A DNA stretch of 64,000 nt from Verticillium longisporum (Eukaryota > Ascomycota > Sordariomycetes > Glomerellales > Plectosphaerellaceae). The notes beneath the pieces were generated by a model, which was not told where the DNA came from, did not search any database, and saw only the letters and a list, made by a program, of their open reading frames with translations. The DNA lies in assembly GCA_019188255.1 (NCBI GenBank), contig JAETXT010000011.1, positions 1,736,001 through 1,800,000 of the forward strand. Reading direction: 5' to 3'. Below are positions 1 to 10,761 of this stretch, piece by piece. Each line of letters starts with the position of its first letter. Position 1 is the stretch's first letter. The position numbers and the translations under genes are program-made.

Positions 1-1412
1 GCGGGTGGACGGGGACACACAACGTTCTCGTGTGGAACCGAGCCAAGTTCCTGCGAGAGATGGCCTGGTTCCGGAGAATGAGGCGAAGAATTGAGGAGTG
101 CAGGGCGGCGAGAGAGGGGATGTTTGATGACGAGGCAGATGAGGACTGGCCGCCGGAAGACACGTCTGGAGCTTCGTCTGAAAGCGAGGGGACGTCAACT
201 GAGTCTGAGTGGGAAGAAGAGGGCGAGGCCGATGACATCGCGAACGAGCTCGCCGGGTTGTGGTCTGATCTTGACAAGGCCGAGTTTGACCATGTCAGCG
301 AGCAACTCGCCAAAGACAACATCTCCCACGCCTTCAAAGCGCCGGCGAAAGGCCAGGCCCCAGTCCGTCAAGCTGTAGCCGCCCCCCCGTCACAGAACGA
401 AGGCACGGCTACTCGTAACGCCCTCGTCAACGGCCTGACGCGCTACTACACCCTCCTCACGCGCGCAGCCTACCTTCCCGCCGAAGCTGTCGAGTACCCT
501 CCCCTCGAAGGCTGGCAGCCGCCTCTCTTCCAAGAAGATAAACTCCGCGCGCTGAAGTACGACAATTGGACCATTGAAGTGCTCCGTCACTTGCCATACA
601 TCCGTGAGGCAGGCGAGATGGAAGATCAACAGTGGCAGGTTTTCGAACGAGGCTACCCAATTCGATACCTCCATGACGGCCACCTCCTCCAGCAAAGCCC
701 GTCGAAACTCGCAAAGAAGAAACTGCAAGACCTTGGCCTTTCGCCGTACAAAGCGGCCCTGCCAGGAACATTGTTTGCCGTCGTCAAGGCGAGGACCGAA
801 TCAGACTCGCACTGGTGGCTCGTGGATCTGGAGAAAGGTACATATGCCATCAATTGAGAGGCCTACGCTGGCACTGACAATATTGCTAGGCGAGATCATG
901 GTCGACGACGCCACGACGCAGGTTGACAGAGGCTCGACAAAGAAGACCCCTTGGCTGCGCAACAAGGCGGAGCCGATTTGTTCGTTCTTTGACAAGCTGA
1001 TCCATCGACTCGTCACGCTAGACCTAGTGCCTATGCCAGATCTGGGGAGACTCGAGGGCATGTATGACGAAGACGTCTACGGGCCTGAGATTTGGGGCGG
1101 CATCGCGGCGAGGGAGGAGGAGAATGTGCGGGGGGCGCTGGATCTGGAGATTGAGGTGAGAAGATTTCTGGTCATGGCCACAGACAGTGCTAACAAGTGC
1201 AGCTGGCGCGGAAGATCTACCTCGAGCACGGATGGCCTACGCACGGGTTCAGGAGGCAAGAGTGCGTTGATGCGCTGGTGCAGATGAGGCAGGAGATGTG
1301 GCAACACGTGCGGGACGAGAGGCAGAAGCTGTTCGAAGCTGAGTACGCTGACAAAATGTCGGAAGACGAAGTCGAAGACGAATATCACGACGATGTTGAT
1401 GAGGTAGCATAA
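1..1412 (+). CDS. conserved hypothetical protein, 5' end cut by window
   Basis: The reading frame is open to base 3, and the first start-like codon (GTG at 30) is not a credible eukaryotic start, so the N-terminus lies outside the window. I read three exons: 3-837, 890-1155 and 1203-1412, with introns 838-889 (GTACAT...CTAG) and 1156-1202 (GTGAGA...GCAG); the joined frame gives at least 436 residues. Visible features are an Arg-rich start, a strongly acidic Ser/Glu stretch around 150-230, a globular middle with many aromatic residues (LTRYYTLLTRAAYLPAEAVE) and an acidic C-terminal tail ending in DDVDEVA. I see no catalytic motif, signal peptide or membrane segment and do not recognise the family. 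The acidic low-complexity segments would suit a nuclear or chromatin-associated role, but that is only inference. Confidence 0.75.
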
Positions 1413-1543
1413 TCATCTGACTTGATAAGAGGAGTATGGTGGTATCATGGGGCCTGCGGCCGCCATCACAATGGATGGATTCATCTATAGTTCTACTAAA
1501 AACACAACGCTAATCCCAGTCATGCCATGCTGTTGATGCAATT

Positions 1544-3096
1544 TCATACCCTTGAGTCAATGCTCACGGCATCGCTCGCGAGACTGCCCTTCCGTCCGGT
1601 TCCCGTTCCCGACCTCGACTCGAGCCCGTGGTGGTCCATCTCGACGACGACGCTCGTAACCGTCTCCATCTGAATCGCCAGACCAGCGCCGCCTCCGCCG
1701 CTACCACCGCCACTGCCCTGCTGTCCAGGACCTTGAAGACTGTCCTCGCTAGAGCCGGCCTCACCGCGCAGCCTCGTCAGCTTGCCGAGTGAGCCGAGCT
1801 TCTTGCGCCCACCGCGGGAGTGGCCCCTGTAGTCGTCGTTGACCATATTTTCGGCGCCGCCGGCGACGAAGACAACGTTGCCGAATCGGCGATTCGGCGG
1901 CGTGCGCATAAAGGCGAAGGTCTCGAGACCCGTATCCTGCGAAGGCGGCAGGTCGGAGAAGACGATGGAGCGACGTGTTGTGGCATACAGCAGTACATCG
2001 AGCCACCCGTTACAGGCGATCATTGAGCCAGAGAAGCAGAAGTATGCAAGGGACGGGGTGGCACCGGCCATGGAGGCAACACGACCAGCGGCTAGAGGTG
2101 TCGTGCAGATGACGTAGATAAAGGGGTACAAGAGGAAGGTCCTTTGCGAGGCGTGGTCGAATAGGGAGCGACGGTGCAGGGGTGCCGCGAGGTTCTGCTT
2201 GCTGTGCCCTTGGTGTCCCTCGCGCGAGGCCGCAAGCGTGGCCTTGCGGATGTGGAAGAAGATGAGGATGTAGAGGACCGAGGTGATGCCTAGCGACAGG
2301 AAGATCCAGAGGTAGTGCAGGAAGAGACGGATGTCCTGGTAAGCTGAGTTGATCCAGCACTAGGTAATGCATGTCAGCACAATGTTCAGCCCAACTGTCG
2401 GATAAAGCTTGCTTACCCATGCACCAGCACGAACGTAGAGGCCGCCCACGGACGCGCCGTTGTTCGTGATGATGACGCCAATGATGGCCGTCAGATAGGT
2501 GAAGGCCCAGCCGCCCATGATTGTGGTGTAAAAGCCCACGTAGCCATCCGGTGGCCTCGTACAACCCCCAAATATGTGTGCATGGCGATGAGGAAGATGA
2601 AGACGGAGGATGCCAAATCGCCCGTCGAAACGAACCAGCCTTGCGCCCAGCACATTGAAGTCCCCGCACGAATGGCGTCCTTTCGCAGCCACGCAGCGTT
2701 GAGCAAGAAGGCGAGGGCCTGCTGGTTATCGGCGAAGAGCTGGCTCAGGATCAAAACGAGGAACTGGTTAGGGGGGTCCCTGCGAAGTCGTCCCCATACG
2801 GTCGTCACCTCCTCTTGCGGTGCTGGCACCTCCATCTGAGGACAGAGATGCTCATCGGGAAGTTCATGGTCCACTACCGGCGTGGCCTTGGGGTTGGTCC
2901 CGGAGGCCAGGTCGATCGGTCGAAGCTGCCATCGTACCAGTTTGAAAAGCAGAAAGAACAGAAGGGCGACGCTGCTGATGAAAGAAAGGAAACCGAAGAA
3001 AGATACGGCAACGAGCCCCCGGTGAAGGACAGCGGGGAGAGGGGCGAGACTGAGGATCGAGTCGTCACCCCGGACAACGAGGTGTGGTTCGCTCAT
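1544..3096 (-). CDS. Git3/GPR1-like seven-transmembrane receptor, apparent frame break
   Basis: Fungal G-protein-coupled receptor of the glucose/nutrient-sensing (Git3-like) class, expected in the plasma membrane upstream of a G-alpha/cAMP pathway. Exon 1 is 3096-2417, intron 2416-2360 (GTAAGC...CTAG), exon 2 2359-1544. Hydrophobic segments appear in order: LVAVSFFGFLSFISSVALLF, then around LFADNQQALAFLLNA, GWFVSTGDLASSVFIFLIAM with a basic loop VVRGHRM, GGWAFTYLTAIIGVI, the segment after a CWINSAYQD loop, YPFIYVICTTPLAAGRVA and the C-terminal SGSMIACNGWLDVLLYATTR. Two conserved-looking motifs, CWAQGWFVSTGDLAS and NGWLDVLLY, support the class. The tail (about 120 residues) is Gly/Ser-rich and cytoplasmic. 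Between TM3 and TM4 the frame changes by one base at an A-run (plus strand 2530-2533): RMATWAF is in one frame and YTTIMGGWAF in the next. One extra base gives 498 residues, a normal length. Subclass assignment is from memory of the family. Confidence 0.78.
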
Positions 3097-4681
3097 GACA
3101 GTGCGGTCGTCGTCGTTGTTGTCGTCGTCGGTTGTCCAAAGTTTCTCTTATGGATGCATCTGAGGTCGTGGTCACGAATCCTCCGCTGCCAGTAAATCTC
3201 GAAATGTTAGACAGACCGCTGGATGGATGCACTGCAGTTGGCAAAAAGCCAAGACAAATGTGGAAGAAGTGTGGTATATCAATGGAGTCAACACATAAGG
3301 CTTTTCCTTTGCCCCCTACTCGGCGACGCCTCAGCACTGTCCGCAATATTCTCCGAGGCTAAGGCCAAGCCTCTACGGAATACCAACAATGGCGGCAGCG
3401 AGTGAGAAACGACGGAGTCATGTACTAGGCGTTATTAGCGGCGAAACCGTGAGCTGCCCGGGGTGGTCCAGGAACGACTTCAGTCGACGTGCAGCTTCTC
3501 TGGCATTAGCGCCTCCCAACGTGGTCGCATCAAGCGATCCTGCGAAGGTGAACAACGTGGGGGACCACGTTGAATCCCTGCTGCTCGTGGTTCTGGAGCT
3601 TCAGAGGGGCATTCTTCATATGCAGAGCGCCGCTGTCGTTGGCTGCTGATGAGGTGGGAGGGGCACTCACGAGTCGGGAGGGTGATCCCCCGACGGGCCT
3701 CTTCCTTGGAGGGCACAAAAGGGGGCAAACCTTGAGGGCGTGAACAAGCAGCAAGGTGCTCGGGTCCGAGTCAGAAGGTAAGCCTCGCTAAATTGTACCG
3801 CATCCTTCTGGGGCTCTGATGGGTGAGGGCTGGAAAGCGACCGAGAGAGACCTTCTGATCAGCACTGCTCCCTGTTGTGGGAGCTGGGGCTGATTCCCAT
3901 TCATCTATGCCAGCACAACGATCGCCAACTATAGGGTCAATCACCTGCATAGGTTCGATGATCTGGTCTGGGCAGAAAGTCACAGGTGGAAAAGTCGAAA
4001 GCCCGGTGGAAGAAAGGCGGCTTCTGGGGGCGTTCTGACGGCGGCAATCGGGCGCCGTCAGAGGCTACGGCAAGCCCAGGCATCTCGTCTGTTCAGCTGG
4101 CATGCGCTAGAGCTGGCGCGTTTGAAGTTGGGAGCGTACCAAATGCCAATCACGGGCAGAAGGCCGACGAACGCACAGGGGTGGAGGCAAGCCAGGCCAG
4201 TTTGTTCCGGGCAGATTTTCAGACCCTTTCGTACTCAAGCCAACCCAGCCACCCACCCTCAGTCTGGGCCCTCAGTCGGCCAGCCGTAACGGAAGGGGGG
4301 AAAAGTCTTTGTGGATCGTGTTTGTGCGTTTCGACGGGTTCGACGAGGCGGTCGCTGGCGCTCATTGGCGTCGGCGCCATGCACGTGGATGGGAAATGAG
4401 CACCCAGCGACCGATTCAAAGCGGCCATTGGCGCCGGGTGTTCCTTTTTCTTTTGGAATGGCTTGTTCGGACAATGGTCGTGGTGGCTTGCGCCGTTGAT
4501 GCTTCTCGAGTCGCGAACTGCCCTTGACCGCCACCCACGCCAGATGCGTGAAGTTTCGATTTGTATGACATCTTTCATTGCTGGAAATGATGCAGAGCCG
4601 AAATGAGGCGGCACCCCTGGTGGATGATTGAGTTCGACCGAGTCATGCCGCTGCTGATGTGGCCCGTGATTCCTGCGAAGC
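3097..4681. other. intergenic, no gene recognised
   Basis: This is the promoter side of the receptor gene plus spacer up to the transposon. Short overlapping reading frames occur on both strands, none with a recognisable domain, plausible splice pattern or signal peptide. I see nothing further that I can support. Confidence 0.5.
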
Positions 4682-4692
4682 ACTTACCTCGA

Positions 4693-4757
4693 GGTTACAG
4701 CTCACAGGGGTGAGTCTCAAGTTCAGACCCCCCAATCCGGAGAAACCTCGGGGGGGG
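4693..4757 (+). repeat. left terminal inverted repeat
   Basis: It begins GGTTACAGCTCAC and runs through CTCAAGTTCAGACCCCCCAA and GGAGAAACCTCG into a G run. The reverse complement is found at 5436-5500 with three mismatches. Confidence 0.88.
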
Positions 4758-4904
4758 GGGGGGGGGGTAGTTGGCATAATTTTAGAGAGATTACATAACT
4801 CCATAGTATAAATATAAATATATACTGTATACGAGTTTTTTTTTCTATAAAGTCTTTATAATAAAAATTAATAGATATATATTAAAGAAAGAATAGATTC
4901 TAAG

Positions 4905-5330
4905 CATATGCCTAGTATATGCCCTAGAGAGCTAGATTCCTAAGGTAAGTAAGGTATATGCCTAGCATATGCCTAGCATATGCCCTAGAGAGCTGGATTC
5001 CTAAGGTAAGTGAGGTATATGCCTAACCTACCTACTTTAGGGACCTAGTTCTAAAGGCGTATACTAGGTATATACTAGGTATATGCCCTAGATAGCTTAG
5101 GAATCTAGCTCTCTAGGGCATATACTAGGCATATACCTCACTTACCTTAGGAATCCAGCTCACTAGGGCATATGCTAGGCATATGCTAGGCATATACCTT
5201 ACTTACCTTAGGAATCCAGCTCTCTAGGGCATATGCTAGGCATATACTAGGCATATACCTTACTTACCGTAGGAATCTAGCTCTCTAGGGCATATACTAG
5301 GCATATACTAGGTATATGCCTAGTAAATAT
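4905..5330. repeat. inverted array of ~60-bp units inside the TIR element
   Basis: Two units in one orientation (about 4915-5037, core CCCTAGAGAGCT.GATTCC followed by TAAGGTAAGT) face four units in the opposite orientation (about 5095-5330, core GGAATC.AGCTCTCTAGGG). Units are separated by runs of the self-complementary GCATATGC and TATATGCC types. Each unit also contains small palindromes, so the interior of the element could fold into one long imperfect hairpin centred near 5070. Confidence 0.8.
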
Positions 5331-5435
5331 TTATAAATATATTTTAAATACCCTTAATTCTATATATATTAATATTTTATATTATACTGTATTTACTGCA
5401 TAGGGCCCGTGCACCTTGAGTTGTGCATGCCATTA

Positions 5436-5500
5436 CCCCCCCCGAGGTTTCTCCAGATTGGGGGGTGTGAACTTGAGACTCACCCCTGTGAGCTGCAACC
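5436..5500 (-). repeat. right terminal inverted repeat
   Basis: Inverted partner of 4693-4757; it contains CCCCCCCCGAGGTTTCTCC and TTGAGACTCACCCCTGTGAG. It ends immediately before CCG and the 9-mer ACTTACCTC. Confidence 0.88.
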
Positions 5501-5511
5501 CGACTTACCTC

Positions 5512-7512
5512 AAAGGGCGGACAATCTCGTGACATCCGAGGCTCATGAGTAGCGATCCGGATAACTGCAGTGCAATATCCGGTCGGCCGGTTGAGCTGAG
5601 TGTGCAGCATCGTGAGTATCTCGGTGTTACCTGCTGATATGCCATGCTCTACGTGAGACCATGGTGGTAATTGATTTTCGGTGCCATGAGTCGAGCAGGC
5701 CGGCTTCCGACGAAAAATTTTTGAGCATGACGAAGTCGTAAGCTTCGCTTGCTTGATTGATTTGCTACGATGCCTTCATGTGCCAACGAGAAATGACAGC
5801 ATCATGGGAGACTTGGGTTTGCCGCGGTCGAGTGAAACCACATCAGGGCGAAGAGGAAATGCTATCATGGCTGGCGGCGGACGTCGCTTCAAAGACAGGT
5901 ACATTGGCTTTTGAGCCTCTTCCCATGCCAAGAGACCATGTCACAGTAGTGCCGAATCGGGCAACCGATGAAGCCGACGAAACTGGCTGGTGATGCTCGT
6001 TCTGAGGTTTTGGTGACTTGAAAAGCGACAGCTACGACTGCCTAAAATTCTGCCTGTCTGGTCTATCGATGGATTACCTAAGTGGTCGGTCCAGCCCCTG
6101 AGCTTGCGGTCAGTGGCAGCCACAGGGCTTTGGCGCCCGCACCGCCACTTGGGCAGCCACTGATGAGTTTAAGCTTGAATCACTGGCGGCTTCTACACTC
6201 CGCCCACCTCCACCTTCCCGCCCCTCCCAAAGCCGTCCCTCAGTGACACTACCAGAACGAAGACACCACCCAACGTCACCAGTGATGATCATCAGAAGCT
6301 CCTAGACCATGCATTCGCCATCATTTTCTGTCAGCTGCCGAATTGCTGGCCACCAGCCCGTCATCGCTCAGCAACCACAGCGCGGTGGCCGTTGTGCGGC
6401 CAGTCCCTCTGTACTCCCCCGCACTGGAGCTGGCTTCGGCGACGTCCGACGGGGTTATCGTTACCACAACCTTGCGACCTTCCCGATCAGTTCTGGGCCG
6501 GCGGAGCCTTCACCACCAGTACGGAGGGTCTCCAGCGCAATTCAGCAGCACATTGGGTGCCTCCCTGCCGACTTCGCTTGCCACCTCGGTACAAGGCGGC
6601 CAGTGACGCCCTGCGCCTTGCCCACAACGAGAAGGACCCAAGCCTCGCCTGGCGGTTTTTGTGAATGGCGGCGTTCTCAAATCTCAAGCGATCCTGACTA
6701 TCGAACTAACGGCCGCCGGCTATCGCCTGGTTCCTGGACGAGGCGAGGGACTGTCCGACAGCAGAACCCGAGTACGCAGTCTGCAGCGACCAGCGTGACC
6801 AGTGATAGTCTGGCAATCAATGAGCTTCCCCAGCAGTGACGAGGACCCAAGATGAATTATGAAAAAGAGCTGCCAAATGTTTCCCGACAATGGCATTCAT
6901 TGACAGGAACAACAGCAAGAGAAAAGAAGATTGGGACCCAACCTCCAACCACGCTCCGAGCTCCGCAAACTCAAAAAGCATGGCCGCAATCGCCGTCGAG
7001 ATTGGTCAATGCCTCTCTCTCGCTCTCCCGGGGGCCTGCTTCCCCGCCAAAAAGCCCCAACGGCGCCCGCCCAAGGACGGCAATTGACCCGCTGATAAGC
7101 CTCAAGTGAGCCTATGGCGTCTGCACGTGGGGGAGGGGCTCAAGACATCCCGAGCATCCTCTACGACATTCTGGGACCTGGATACCTTGGCCAGGCATCT
7201 CGTCGGCGCCCTCCAGCCACTCACCATCCAGAGATTAGAGCTTCCATGTTCGTGGTCCCTGGAGAGACGGCGTCCCAGCAGTTCCAACGCCCCGCCCGCG
7301 GCTGCAGCCAAGCACATGTTGCCGTCACTTCCCATGTGGGCAACCGAGTCTTACACGTCGTACTGATGGTATTTAGTCCAAGTCGGCCCTCCCTTCGACT
7401 GCAGATCTTGTCGACGCGTTCTGCAGCTCACTCTGTCACCTCGTTGAGTCCTGTCTGCAATCGTTCCCGTGGCACCGACAAGTCCTAGTCACCCCCAACA
7501 ACCACCACCAAG
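5512..7512. other. intergenic, no gene recognised
   Basis: Two kilobases upstream of the 5'-nucleotidase gene. The longest plus-strand frame (6309-6839) has a Ser/Arg/Pro composition without domain features and is probably chance. The last few hundred bases must hold the 7513 promoter; the leader just before the start is A/C-rich (CAACCACCACCAAG). Confidence 0.5.
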
Positions 7513-9288
7513 ATGAGACAGACCATCCTGCCGGCCCTGGCGTTCGCCGCCGGTGCTGTCGTCGCCTCGCACGAGAAGATCGACATCGACCACCTCTACA
7601 ACTCCCGCATGATGAAGCGTGGAGTCGATGCGGCCGGCAACTTCAACATGTGTATGTGATGTCTCGTCTCAGTTGGGTCATACTTCTCATTAACAACAAC
7701 GACAGCCTTCTTCCACATCAACGATGTTCACGCGCACCTCGACGAGTTCTCCTCCTCGGGCACCGACTGCACGCGCCCCGAGCGCGGTTGCTTCGGCGGT
7801 TACGCCCGTGTCAAGCATGCCATTGATGAGCTCCGTCCCCAGTACGAGAACTCGCTGTTCCTGGATGCCGGCGACGAGTTTCAGGGCACCCTCTTCTACA
7901 CCTTTTACAAGGGAGAGAAGATTGCCGAGACGGTCAACCAGCTCGGATTTGATGCCATGACCCTCGGCAACCACGAATTTGACGGCGGTGATGATGAGCT
8001 CGGCGAGTTCCTGCTGAACTTGACCTTCCCCGTCCTCTCGGCCAACATTGTCAGCACTCACCCCGCTCTCAACAAGACCATTCTGCCGTACAAGATCTAC
8101 GAGAAGCACGGCGTGGCCGTCATTGGCTGCACGACCCAGACCACGGCCAACATTGCCAACCCTGGACCTGGCACTGAGTTCCTCGATGTCGTCAGCAGCG
8201 TTCAGCGTGCCATCGACGAGATCCACGCCACCACCGACATTAAGCGTATTGTGGCCCTCACCCACATTGGCTACACTGACGATCAGGCGCTTGCTGCTGC
8301 CACCACTGGTCTGTCCCTGATCATGGGTGGTCACTCACACACGCCCCTGGGCACCGCCACCCCTGCTGGTACGGCTCCGCAGGGTGACTACCCCACCATT
8401 GTCAAGAACGCCAACGGTGATGATGTCTTCGTCGTTCAGGCCTGGCGCTGGGGCCAGTACCTCGGCTACATTGACGTCACCTTTGATGAGGAGGGCCATG
8501 CTCTCGCCTACCACGGCGGTCCCATCCACCTCACCAACAAGACTGCGGAGGACGCGGCCCTCAAGGCCCAGATCAAGTCGTGGCGCGGTCCTTTCGAGGA
8601 GTTCGCTGCCGAGGTCATCGGCTTCACCAACGTGGAACTCGTCCAGAGCACCTGCCAGACGGAAGAGTGCACTCTTGGCAACGTCATGGCTGACGCCATG
8701 TACGAGTACCGCGCTTCTGAGGGTGCCGACTTTGCCCTGGTCAACGCCGGCGGCATTCGCGCCGGTATTGAGGCTGGTGACATTACTCGTGGCAACGTCC
8801 TGATCTCCTTCCCCTTTGGCAACGCCATCACTGAGCTCAAGTTCTCTGGTGCTGACGTCCGCCGCATCCTCGAGGGCTGCGTCAGCCGCGTCAACCAGTT
8901 CAACGGCCGCCCCGTCACGTCGGGCTTCCAGGTCTCCGGCAGCATCAAGATCCAGTACCACCCCGCTCTCGCTGTCGGCTCGCGCCTCGTCAGCGTCTTG
9001 GTCAACGGCGAGGAGATTGACGATGATGCCGAGTACACCATTGTCACGCTCGACTTCCTTGCCGGCGGCGGTGATAACATTTTCGAGCTGACCACCAACT
9101 TCATCCCGCTTGACCTGCAGGACGAGGTCCTCACCCGCTACGTCCGCGACAACAACCCCATCAACGCGCAGATTGAGGGCCGCATCGAAGTTGTCGACAC
9201 GGTGCCTACTGTGCCTACCACCACGGCCGTGCCCACCTCGACGAGGCCGCCCTACATTCCCCGTTCCAAGACGACGACGACTCCTTAG
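7513..9288 (+). CDS. secreted 5'-nucleotidase / metallophosphoesterase
   Basis: Hydrolyses nucleoside 5'-monophosphates or related phosphoesters outside the cell; binuclear metal enzyme with an N-terminal calcineurin-like domain and a C-terminal 5'-nucleotidase domain. Exons 7513-7651 and 7706-9288 with intron 7652-7705 (GTATGT...ACAG) give 573 residues. The start opens a signal peptide (MRQTILPALAFAAGAVVASH). The metal-site motifs are present in order: NDVHAHLDEF, DAGDEFQGT, GNHEFDGG and GGHSHTPLG. The C-terminal substrate domain shows NAGGIRAGIEAGDITRGN and FPFGNAI. Length is normal for the family. The tail after residue 550 is Thr/Pro-rich, as in many secreted fungal enzymes; I see no convincing GPI signal. 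It lies tail-to-tail with a secreted protease inhibitor gene. The enzyme class is confident; substrate preference (AMP, NAD or other) is open. Confidence 0.93.
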
Positions 9289-9843
9289 AGGAGAGGGTTG
9301 CTGGAGTAATGTAATATGATGTAGCTCCCAATAATTCAAATAATGCACTTAGAATGCTATACACGACACTTGATGAAGTCATGGTGGTTTCTGCAAAATG
9401 CCGGTGTAATGTTTACGTTTTTCTGATAGTCCGGAACGTCAATCGTTCCATGTGTCGCATGTAGGCAATTGGAGATCCTGAGCAAGGCGATGCAGGGTGT
9501 TGTCTGGCTGGTGGGGAGCGAAGTAAGCTTTTGCCCTCATTTGAGTTGAGCATTGACTTGAGGCCACGACAGCACTGAATAGCGAGACGACCCAAAGTGT
9601 GGCGCCATAAATCAAGCGCGACAAGAAATACCAGCGAGTATGTTGACTTCATTGGAGACATTGTTGTCTCATCCTCATCTCTCTAGCTGCAACTCTGATT
9701 TATGACCCAGCAATCCACTCCAGCGTAACCCGAAAAAAGACCAATAATTCACCCTTCTGCATTTCCCGACATTCCGTTCATCGCTCATCATCTTGCCCCA
9801 GAAGGGCGCGCGACTATCCTTTCTTTTCTTTCGTGACTCCAGC
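9289..9843. other. convergent intergenic region
   Basis: It holds the 3' ends of two converging genes (5'-nucleotidase and protease inhibitor). No further gene or clear structure is seen. Confidence 0.5.
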
Positions 9844-10193
9844 CTAGCACGGCCCCGTGTTGCAGTCGCCGATGGTGATGACCTGGTCCACTTCCACGCT
9901 CTCGACCTCGGGAAACGCGGCCAGCGAGTCGCGCGTGTGCTCCTCCGTCTCGACGGCGAGGCCGTTGAAGAGGTCGAAGCGGGCGGTGACCTCGGCGGGC
10001 GCGACGGCCGTGATCTTGGCGACGTAGTCGTCGATGGACGCGCCCTTGCCCCTCCGTCAGTGCCGTGTTCCGTGCGAGGAGCCGGAGACGGGGGGGTGTT
10101 GCTTACCTTCTTCAGGAAGATGATGTACTTCTCGGCCGAGACGAGGGCTGACGCCACGGCGGCCGCCACGGAGAAAAGGGCTGTGAATCTCAT
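9844..10193 (-). CDS. small secreted peptidase inhibitor I9-like protein
   Basis: A 95-residue protein resembling the I9 propeptide/inhibitor fold of subtilisin-type proteases (the fold of yeast proteinase B inhibitor). Exon 1 is 10193-10107, intron 10106-10045 (GTAAGC...GCAAG), exon 2 10044-9844. It starts with a clear signal peptide, MRFTALFSVAAAVASALVSA, then the I9-type first strand EKYIIFLKK. After the splice come GASIDDYVAKITAVAPAEVT, a helix-strand segment with FNGLAVETEEH, and a terminal strand ending VESVEVDQVITIGDCNTGPC. Cytosolic homologues lack a signal peptide, so this one probably acts outside the cell or in vacuolar transit. Two Cys close together at the C-terminus could form a disulphide. 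Without the splice the frame runs into low-complexity sequence, which supports the intron. An extracellular target protease is inference. Confidence 0.8.
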
Positions 10194-10761
10194 TTTGGGA
10201 AATCAAAGTGGTGAGCACGGCGGGATGTGGGATGGGTGGTTGCTGTGATCCTTTTAGCTGACGCGGCTGTTCGGTTGGACATTAGGGTCTCTTATACTTT
10301 CCCCCCCTCCGCTGCACCCTCCGATGTGGTGTCTCACGCCAAAGACTAATTCATTCCAGTGGTGAGATTCAGGGTCTGTGTTCCCTGCGCGGCACGCACC
10401 AAGGTTCGACTCGGTCTCTTCGTTCCGTGACAGGGGAGAACAGGGTGGCGAGATCTGCCGAGACGGCAGTGGGAGACGGGCCGGGTGGGGGGAAGACGGT
10501 GGTGGAGACAGGGTGCAATGGCCTGTGGGAGGGTGTCGTCGCCTCGTTCACTGTGCAGGTCAAACCTGGACATGTGACGATTGACGGAGGACTGGCCAAG
10601 CTGAGGTCTGAATCCACCTAGAGTTGCCGTTGTGGACAAGGTGGTTCGAACGGCATACGAAGTCTCGAGCGCGCAACACAAGTACCAAAAGTCCAAAACA
10701 CGACATTTCTCCAAATCGTCACAGAATCCTATCATTTTCCATTGCTTGCTACGGCCGGCCC
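10194..10761. other. intergenic, no gene recognised
   Basis: Promoter of the inhibitor gene and 3' flank of the oxidoreductase gene. Overlapping short frames on both strands show no domain features. Confidence 0.5.

Larger units (their letters stand above)
4691..5502. mobile_element. non-autonomous TIR element (MULE-like MITE)
   Basis: An element of about 812 bp bounded by near-perfect inverted repeats of about 65 bp. The left TIR (4693-4757) and the right TIR (5436-5500) match with three mismatches over 64 positions; the shared core is CTCACAGGGGTGAGTCTCAA. Outside the ends lies the same 9-mer, ACTTACCTC, at 4682-4690 and 5503-5511 in direct orientation, as expected of a target-site duplication. 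A 9-bp duplication plus long TIRs is typical of the Mutator-like superfamily. The interior is very AT-rich, has no coding capacity and contains an inverted array of about 60-bp units. The left TIR ends in an 18-base G run (4750-4767) where the right copy has only 8. Mobilisation would need a transposase from elsewhere. Superfamily assignment is inference. Confidence 0.8.

Noticed and set aside
2520..2545. Programmed ribosomal frameshift in the receptor
   Set aside because: No slippery heptamer or downstream structure is evident; a missing base in a homopolymer is simpler.
4905..5330. CRISPR-like repeat array
   Set aside because: Repeats alternate in orientation, have no unique spacers and lie inside a TIR element in a eukaryotic genome.
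6309..6839. 176-codon plus-strand frame upstream of the 5'-nucleotidase
   Set aside because: No domain, signal peptide or splice pattern; composition resembles random translation.
8335..9348. 337-codon antisense frame opposite the 5'-nucleotidase
   Set aside because: The plus strand encodes a complete well-conserved enzyme; the antisense frame is a codon-bias shadow.
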